Below are positions 59,470 through 64,000 of a DNA stretch of 64,000 nt, piece by piece. The first letter of the stretch is position 1, and the number at the start of each line of letters is the position of its first letter. The position numbers and the translations under genes were made by a program. The DNA is from Actinomycetes bacterium (GTDB taxonomy: Bacteria > Actinomycetota > Acidimicrobiia > IMCC26256 > PALSA-610), in contig JANYBW010000010.1 of the NCBI GenBank assembly GCA_025360585.1, positions 78,949 through 142,948 of the forward strand, in the 5' to 3' direction. The notes beneath the pieces were generated by a model. The model had not been told where the DNA came from. It saw only the letters and a program-made list of their open reading frames with translations, and searched no databases.

Positions 59470-60582
59470 ATGGGAGCGACCGGTTCTACGCAGTCGTCGC
59501 TCGTTGATCGATTTTTGCAAACCGTCATCGATGTGCACGGCACTGATCTCATGCTCACCATCGGCATGCAGCCACTCGTGCGTCTCGATGGATCGTTGCG
59601 GCCCGCTGATGGGATGCTTCCCGTGATCGACGAATCGACCATGGAAATTGTCCTGGCACAATTGCTCGACAACGAGCAACGTCGAGCGTTCGGACTCGAT
59701 CGCGATATCGATTTCTCGTTCAGTTTTGGCGAAGCACGCTTCCGCGGCAACGCGTTTTATCAGCGCGACAAACCTGCGATTGCGTTGCGTTTGATGCATG
59801 GCAACATCCCAACGTTCGATGAGATCGGTCTGCCCCACGCGATTCGTGATCTCGCCCAAGTGAAACAAGGATTGATCTTGTTCACCGGCCCAACCGGCTC
59901 GGGCAAATCAACGAGCATGGCGACGTTGATCGACAACATCAACGCCACGCGTCCGTGTCACATCATCACGATCGAAGACCCAATCGAATATCTCCATTCG
60001 AGCAAAACTGCGGTAGTGCATCAACGCGAAATCGGCGTGGACGCGCAGTCCTTCGAGCGGGCGTTGAAATCGGCCTTGCGTGAAGACCCCGATGTCGTGC
60101 TTGTTGGCGAGATGCGCGATCTCGAAAGTATCGCGATCACGCTGACGCTCGCGGAGACCGGCCACCTCGTCATCTCATCGCTGCACACCAACGACGCGCC
60201 GCAGGCCCTCGACCGCATTGTCGACGTTTTTCCAGCCGATCGCCAAACCCAAATTCGATTGCAACTCGCAAGCGTGTTGAGCGCAGTGGTGGCCCAACGC
60301 CTTGTTCCGCGGATTGGCAGTGGCCTCGTTGCTTCCTACGAAACGTTGATCGCCACCAGCGCGGTGAGCAACTTGATTCGTGAAGGAAAAACTCGTCAGT
60401 TGCGCAACGCGATGCAGATGGGGATTGCGCAAGGCAACCAGACGCTCGAAATGTCACTCAACCATCTGGCAACGATCGGCGTGATTTCTTGGGAAACCGC
60501 GTTGGCGTGTTCGTTTGTCCCCCACGAAATAACCACACCGCCAGGGTTCGGAGCTGTGCCGACACCCCCTGTCTCGGCGTAA
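59470..60582 (+). CDS. pilT: type IV pilus retraction ATPase
   Basis: A 370-residue hexameric secretion-type ATPase that drives pilus disassembly. It has the N-terminal PAS-like domain (GTDLMLTIGMQPLVRLDGSL), DIDFSFSFGEARFRGNAFYQR, Walker A GPTGSGKSTSMATLIDNIN, the Asp box ITIEDPIEY, Walker B DPDVVLVGEMRDLESI and the His box TGHLVISSLHTNDA. The AIRNLI-like C-terminal motif of PilT appears as AVSNLIREGKTRQLRNAMQMG. I chose ATG 59470. It follows the giant repeat protein by 73 bp and may share its transcript. Confidence 0.93.
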   Translation: MGATGSTQSSLVDRFLQTVIDVHGTDLMLTIGMQPLVRLDGSLRPADGMLPVIDESTMEIVLAQLLDNEQRRAFGLDRDIDFSFSFGEARFRGNAFYQRDKPAIALRLMHGNIPTFDEIGLPHAIRDLAQVKQGLILFTGPTGSGKSTSMATLIDNINATRPCHIITIEDPIEYLHSSKTAVVHQREIGVDAQSFERALKSALREDPDVVLVGEMRDLESIAITLTLAETGHLVISSLHTNDAPQALDRIVDVFPADRQTQIRLQLASVLSAVVAQRLVPRIGSGLVASYETLIATSAVSNLIREGKTRQLRNAMQMGIAQGNQTLEMSLNHLATIGVISWETALACSFVPHEITTPPGFGAVPTPPVSA

Positions 60583-60629
60583 CCATCACGGCACCTACGC
60601 ACCCCGCACGCCGGACCAAAACGATGAAG

Positions 60630-60651
60630 GCCCGCCGAGTGCTCGGCGGGC
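60630..60651 (+). terminator. hairpin terminator after pilT
   Basis: GCCCGCCGA and TCGGCGGGC form a perfect stem around GTGC, 48 bases after the pilT stop. There is no T-run behind it, so it may be a weak or Rho-assisted terminator separating pilT from the pilB promoter. Confidence 0.6.
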
Positions 60652-60708
60652 GATCAGTTACCCCACAGGACGATTAAGCAGTCATTGTCACTGTTCCAGC
60701 ACCTTTAA

Positions 60709-60805
60709 TTGCTTTACAAGGAAATGCGCTGTATCTTTGCTTTACACCTTTTCATACTACGTGGGCGGAGTACCTCGAATGTCAGAGAGTCGACCAATTC
60801 TGACA
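60709..60805 (+). promoter_or_regulatory. AT-rich control region upstream of pilB
   Basis: TTGCTTTACA occurs twice, at 60709-60718 and 60737-60746 (28 bp apart), followed by an inverted repeat TGTCAGA (60780-60786) and TCTGACA (60799-60805). The base composition is clearly lower in GC than the flanking genes. These look like regulator sites of the pilBC-pilA operon. The whole 60583-60816 gap holds no gene. Confidence 0.45.
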
Positions 60806-60816
60806 ATTTCATTTCA

Positions 60817-62610
60817 ATGCTCGCTATCCAGCAGCCCTGCGCGCCCATGGTGAAGCTCCGCCGGGGCGCGCCCGTTGTCGAAGCCCCGAAAGCGTCCCTG
60901 GTTCCAGATCCCCAGGGATTCACCGATCGGGTGCGTTTGGGCGATCTGCTGGTTGAAGAACGACTGGTCGCGCGTGAAGTTGTGGAAGCGGCGATTGGTC
61001 GGAGTACCGGTTCCCGGCTCGGCACGATCCTGCTCGATGATGGCCTGATCGATGAAACCGCGCTTGCTCGAACGGTTGCTCAACAACTTCGGGTTCCGTT
61101 CATTGATCTGAAAGTCGCCGAACCGCAGGCTGACGCGCTCACCTATCTCGACGAAGGCGACGCCCACCGTCTCGATGCCTTGCCGATGTCGTTCGACAAC
61201 GGCGTCTTGCAGGTTGCGCTGGGCGATCCGTTGCGCGTTGATCTCTACGATCTTCTGCGCGCGATTCCCGTCGGCGAAGTTCGCATCAGCGTTGCGGCAC
61301 CGTCGTTCTTGCGAGCACGCCTCAACCAGTCGTATCGCGCCCTTTCCGCAGTCGATATAGATGTAGATGCGTTCGCGATCAGCGACGTCGCCAACGCGGC
61401 GGAACTGGTCGACACGATCAACGTATCCGTCGACGACGATGCACCGGTCGTTGCTGTCGTCACGAAGATTCTTACGCAAGCGTTGCGCGACCGCGCCTCG
61501 GACGTACATATCGAACCCACCGATGTTCGGGTGCGCGTGCGCTATCGCATTGATGGTCGGCTTAACGAGGTCTTATCACTGCCGAGCGAGATGGGCCCCG
61601 CGATCGTGAGTCGCATCAAGATCATGGCCGAGATGAATATCGTCGAGCGGCGCCGCCCTCAAGACGGTCAGTTCGAAATGAACGTCGACGGCCGCGGTCT
61701 CGATGTGCGCGTCTCAACAACGTCAACGATTTGGGGCGAAAAGACGGTCATGCGGCTTCTCGACCGTTCGCGTTCATTGTTTCGGCTCGGCGATCTCGGC
61801 ATGCCCGAGCGCCTGCACGAAAACTACTCGAAAATTGTGCGTTCACCGTTCGGCATGGTGATCGTGAGCGGCCCTACTGGTTCAGGCAAAACCACAACCC
61901 TCTACGCCACGCTGTCAGAGATCAACCGCCCCGATATGAACGTCATGACCATCGAAGACCCAGTGGAATATGTGTTTCCGATGGTGAATCAGATTCAGAT
62001 TTCCGAACAGGCCGGCTTGACCTTCGCGAGTGGACTGAAATCGATTCTGCGCCAAGACCCCGATGTGATCCTCGTTGGTGAGGTCCGCGACGTGGAAACT
62101 GCTCGCATCGCGGTGCAGTCTGCGATGACCGGCCACTTGGTGTTGAGTTCGGTGCACGCGATCGACTCCATCTCAGCGCTGTACCGCTTGCTCGACATGG
62201 GCGTGGAGACGTTTCTCATCACGTCGGCAGTCATTGGCGTCGTCGCCCAACGGTTGGTGCGCCGTATCTGCAAGAACTGTGCGGTTACCTACGAACCGCC
62301 GATGACGCAAATCGCGTTGTTTCGTAAATTGGGTGGCGGCGAAAAAGATGTGTGGTGGAAGGGCGAAGGCTGCACGTTCTGTTCGGGTACCGGCTTCTTC
62401 GACCGCATTGGCGTGTACGAAGTGCTCACGCTCTCCGAAGAGGTGCGGCAATCGGTGATCGACGGCAACACGCCGAAAGCCACGCGGGAGATCGCGATCG
62501 AACAAGGGCTGAGCAGTTTGCAAGCCGAAGCGATGCAGCTCGTTGCCCAAGATCTCACGACGATCGATGAAGTGATCCGCCACGTCTTTGTTTCGGAGGC
62601 CATGGAATGA
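60817..62610 (+). CDS. pilB: type IV pilus assembly ATPase
   Basis: A 597-residue ATPase powering pilus extension. The N-terminal MshEN/T2SSE-N domain (RVRLGDLLVEERLVAREVVEAAI; LGTILLDDGLIDETALARTVAQQLRVPFIDL) precedes the ATPase core with DRASDVHIEPTD, RRRPQDGQFEM, Walker A GPTGSGKTTTLYATLSEIN, ITIEDPVEYVFP-like MTIEDPVEY, Walker B DPDVILVGEVRD and TGHLVLSSVHAIDS. A zinc-binding tetracysteine (CKNC and CTFC) follows. The start is uncertain: I use ATG 60817; the open frame reaches 60709 through the AT-rich control region, and ATG 60847 is also possible. Its stop overlaps pilC (ATGA). Confidence 0.93.
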   Translation: MLAIQQPCAPMVKLRRGAPVVEAPKASLVPDPQGFTDRVRLGDLLVEERLVAREVVEAAIGRSTGSRLGTILLDDGLIDETALARTVAQQLRVPFIDLKVAEPQADALTYLDEGDAHRLDALPMSFDNGVLQVALGDPLRVDLYDLLRAIPVGEVRISVAAPSFLRARLNQSYRALSAVDIDVDAFAISDVANAAELVDTINVSVDDDAPVVAVVTKILTQALRDRASDVHIEPTDVRVRVRYRIDGRLNEVLSLPSEMGPAIVSRIKIMAEMNIVERRRPQDGQFEMNVDGRGLDVRVSTTSTIWGEKTVMRLLDRSRSLFRLGDLGMPERLHENYSKIVRSPFGMVIVSGPTGSGKTTTLYATLSEINRPDMNVMTIEDPVEYVFPMVNQIQISEQAGLTFASGLKSILRQDPDVILVGEVRDVETARIAVQSAMTGHLVLSSVHAIDSISALYRLLDMGVETFLITSAVIGVVAQRLVRRICKNCAVTYEPPMTQIALFRKLGGGEKDVWWKGEGCTFCSGTGFFDRIGVYEVLTLSEEVRQSVIDGNTPKATREIAIEQGLSSLQAEAMQLVAQDLTTIDEVIRHVFVSEAME

Positions 62611-63800
62611 CCGACATCACGATGCCGCGCCCCGAAGCGCCAGCTCCCGAAGCCATTGCGCCTACCCTCGCACCCCCGCGCATCGACGCAACCCACGAAC
62701 GCGGCGTGAACGCCAAGAAGCCGTGGTATCAACTCGAGTTCTACATCGGTATGGCAGTCAAGGCCGAAGAAGTCATGAACTTCTCGCGCCAAGCATCGTC
62801 ATTCATGCGTGCCGGCGTGCCAATTCTCGACTCCCTCGCCATCATCGGTGAAGAGGGCGCATCGAAAAAGATGAACGAGGTGCTCGCCGATCTACAGGTT
62901 CGGTTGCGCGCCGGTTCCAGCTTCGCGGACGCAATCGCGAATCACCCCAAGATTTTCCCCGGTTATTTCATCGCCGTGATCCGAGCCGCAGAACTCACCG
63001 GACAACTCGACGACGCCTTCGATCAACTCGCAGACGATCTCTCGCGCGATGTGGCCACCAAACGCCAGATCAAAAGCTCGCTCACCTACCCAACCTGCGT
63101 CATGGTGCTGGCCATCTTCGCCGTGATCATCATGGGTACGTGGGTCTTGCCGAAATTCAAGGGCTTCTACAGTTCTCTCGGCGCCAAGCTGCCGTTGCCA
63201 ACACGGATGCTGATTGGGTTCACCGATTTCGTCGGGAGTTACTGGTACTACATCATCGGCGTGTTCGCCACCATCGTATTGACGGGCGTCGCGATTTACG
63301 GCGGGCGGAAAGGCGGCAAGACCCGACGCGATGCAATGTTGCTGAAGCTTCCTGCAGTTGGCCCGCTGTTGCGCTTGGTGGCGATTGAACGCTTCTGTCG
63401 AGTGTTTGCCGCGTTGGTGAAAAGTGGCGTGCCTCTTCCCGACGCGGTGCAGGTATCAGCCGACAGCACGAACCAACGTGTGTTTCAGGCCAAACTCGCC
63501 GAAGTGCGCGAAGCGATGATGCGCGGCGAAGGCCTCGCCCGCCCGATTGCTGCCGCCGGGATTTTTCCGGCCGCGGCGCGCCAGATGATTCGCGTCGGCG
63601 AAAGCACCGGCTCCCTCGACGCCCAGCTCGAAAACGCCGCCAAGTTTTACGGCCGCGAACTCGAGTATCGCTTGAAAAAGGTCACCGATCTTTTTGAGCC
63701 GGTCGTCATCCTCTTCGTTGGCGGAACCGTTGGCTTCGTCGCGGTCGCTCAGGTGGCCGCCATGTACAGCGTGTACTCGCAAATCGGCGGCAAGCACTGA
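62607..63800 (+). CDS. pilC: type IV pilus inner-membrane platform protein
   Basis: A 397-residue GspF/PilC-family protein. Two repeated cytoplasmic helical domains are visible: FSRQASSFMRAGVPILDSLAIIGEEG with SFADAIANHPKIFPGYFIAVIRAAELTGQLDDAF, and FCRVFAALVKSGVPLPDAVQVSADSTNQRVF with GIFPAAARQMIRVGESTGSLDAQL. Three membrane helices are seen (CVMVLAIFAVIIMGTWVLP, YYIIGVFATIVLTGVAI and VVILFVGGTVGFVAVAQVAAM). It sits between pilB and the prepilin gene. Confidence 0.94.
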   Translation: MTDITMPRPEAPAPEAIAPTLAPPRIDATHERGVNAKKPWYQLEFYIGMAVKAEEVMNFSRQASSFMRAGVPILDSLAIIGEEGASKKMNEVLADLQVRLRAGSSFADAIANHPKIFPGYFIAVIRAAELTGQLDDAFDQLADDLSRDVATKRQIKSSLTYPTCVMVLAIFAVIIMGTWVLPKFKGFYSSLGAKLPLPTRMLIGFTDFVGSYWYYIIGVFATIVLTGVAIYGGRKGGKTRRDAMLLKLPAVGPLLRLVAIERFCRVFAALVKSGVPLPDAVQVSADSTNQRVFQAKLAEVREAMMRGEGLARPIAAAGIFPAAARQMIRVGESTGSLDAQLENAAKFYGRELEYRLKKVTDLFEPVVILFVGGTVGFVAVAQVAAMYSVYSQIGGKH

Positions 63801-63834
63801 ATTCTCCAGCCCAACCAACCTGCATCAGTCAGGG

Positions 63835-63880
63835 CCCCGCTTCGGGGTGCATCACCAAACCAAACAATCCCCGAAGTGGG
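63835..63880 (+). promoter_or_regulatory. long-range hairpin in the prepilin leader
   Basis: CTTCGGGG (63840-63847) can pair locally with CCCC at 63835-63838, or with CCCCGAAG at 63869-63876 in a 12-bp stem with one mismatch (63836-63847 with 63869-63880). The two folds exclude each other. It lies between pilC and the prepilin, just before its AGGAGG site, where segmental mRNA processing or attenuation could raise prepilin output. Confidence 0.45.
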
Positions 63881-63899
63881 ATCAACCAGGAGGCACACA

Positions 63900-64000
63900 A
63901 TGCAACAACGTAAAAATGAACAGGGTTTCACCCTGATCGAGCTCCTTATCGCCATCGTCGTCGTCGGAATCCTTACCGCAGTCGCGATCGTCGGCATCGG
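63900..64000 (+). CDS. type IV prepilin (start only, runs off right edge)
   Basis: The window ends 33 codons into this gene. The protein begins MQQRKNEQGFTLIELLIAIV, a textbook class III signal: a short basic leader, cleavage by prepilin peptidase after Gly9, Phe10 as the methylated first residue, Glu14 at mature position 5 and a long hydrophobic helix. A perfect AGGAGG lies seven bases before the ATG. It is probably the major pilin or a major-pilin-like subunit of the system encoded upstream; the rest is outside the window. Confidence 0.93.
   Translation, partial: MQQRKNEQGFTLIELLIAIVVVGILTAVAIVGI

Noticed and set aside
60709..60816. N-terminal extension of PilB from the TTG at 60709
   Set aside because: This stretch is AT-rich, contains direct and inverted repeats, and encodes a hydrophobic/Cys segment not typical of PilB; it is better explained as a control region.

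Overview
The window looks like chromosomal DNA from an actinobacterium, most plausibly of the class Acidimicrobiia (an Ilumatobacter-like lineage). This is inferred from gene content, not from a marker-gene tree. Supporting signs are a pupylation module (pup, dop, proteasomal ATPase arc), an actinobacterial-type PriA without a Walker A motif, the metK-priA-def-fmt-rsmB-rpe-rib gene order also known from mycobacteria, fairly high GC, many GTG starts, and several genes that look leaderless. Genes are densely packed, with many 1-4 base stop/start overlaps. No rRNA, tRNA, CRISPR array, prophage or insertion sequence was seen.

Layout. 1-4.2 kb: an acyl-CoA carboxylase pair (leftward, running off the left edge) opposite an acyl-CoA dehydrogenase and a TetR regulator. 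4.2-5.1 kb: a VapBC-type toxin-antitoxin pair with operator iterons, then a 58-bp tandem repeat. 5.1-9.0 kb: short-chain and zinc-type dehydrogenases and an Fe-S flavin oxidoreductase. 9.0-12.8 kb: pup-dop-arc, with no prcBA beside pup. 13.0-15.7 kb: a ferredoxin, an exported carotenoid-oxygenase-like lipoprotein and a divergent TetR gene sharing a clear operator. 15.8-19.5 kb: a tightly coupled leftward operon of three small membrane proteins, a ubiquitin-like sulfur carrier, a 36-codon ORF, a TtuA-like tRNA thiolase, TrmI and a membrane serine protease. 19.5-24.5 kb: an ADP-forming acyl-CoA synthetase pair, with the beta gene fused to a luciferase-like monooxygenase remnant, a GNAT protein and an AMP-forming acyl-CoA ligase. 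24.5-27.7 kb: GH84 hexosaminidase, GT2 glycosyltransferase and nagA, ending in a palindrome and a G-rich minisatellite. 27.8-34.7 kb: an unknown protein, a FIST sensor, then tkt-tal-zwf with mug between them on the other strand. 34.7-38.8 kb: an alpha/beta-hydrolase remnant and a hyuB-hyuA pair. 38.9-52.7 kb (all leftward): cold-shock-like protein, hisG, methyltransferase, an FMN-riboswitch-controlled riboflavin operon, mog, rpe, rsmB, fmt, def, priA and metK. 52.9-64 kb (rightward): a 2,144-residue secreted Ig-repeat protein followed by type IV pilus genes pilT, pilB, pilC and the start of a prepilin.

How they work together. The left third is largely acyl-CoA and aldehyde/alcohol metabolism plus protein tagging. 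The TtuB-like/TtuA-like/TrmI operon suggests coordinated modification of the tRNA T-loop (s2T54 and m1A58). Tkt, Tal, Zwf and Rpe serve the pentose phosphate pathway, which feeds the riboflavin operon with ribulose-5-phosphate. PriA, Def, Fmt, RsmB and MetK are housekeeping. The right end is a surface and adhesion region.

Most worth following up: the ubiquitin-like/36-aa ORF/TtuA/TrmI operon, the giant repeat protein beside the pilus genes, the palindrome-plus-G-rich-repeat element after nagA, and the monooxygenase/ATP-grasp fusion.
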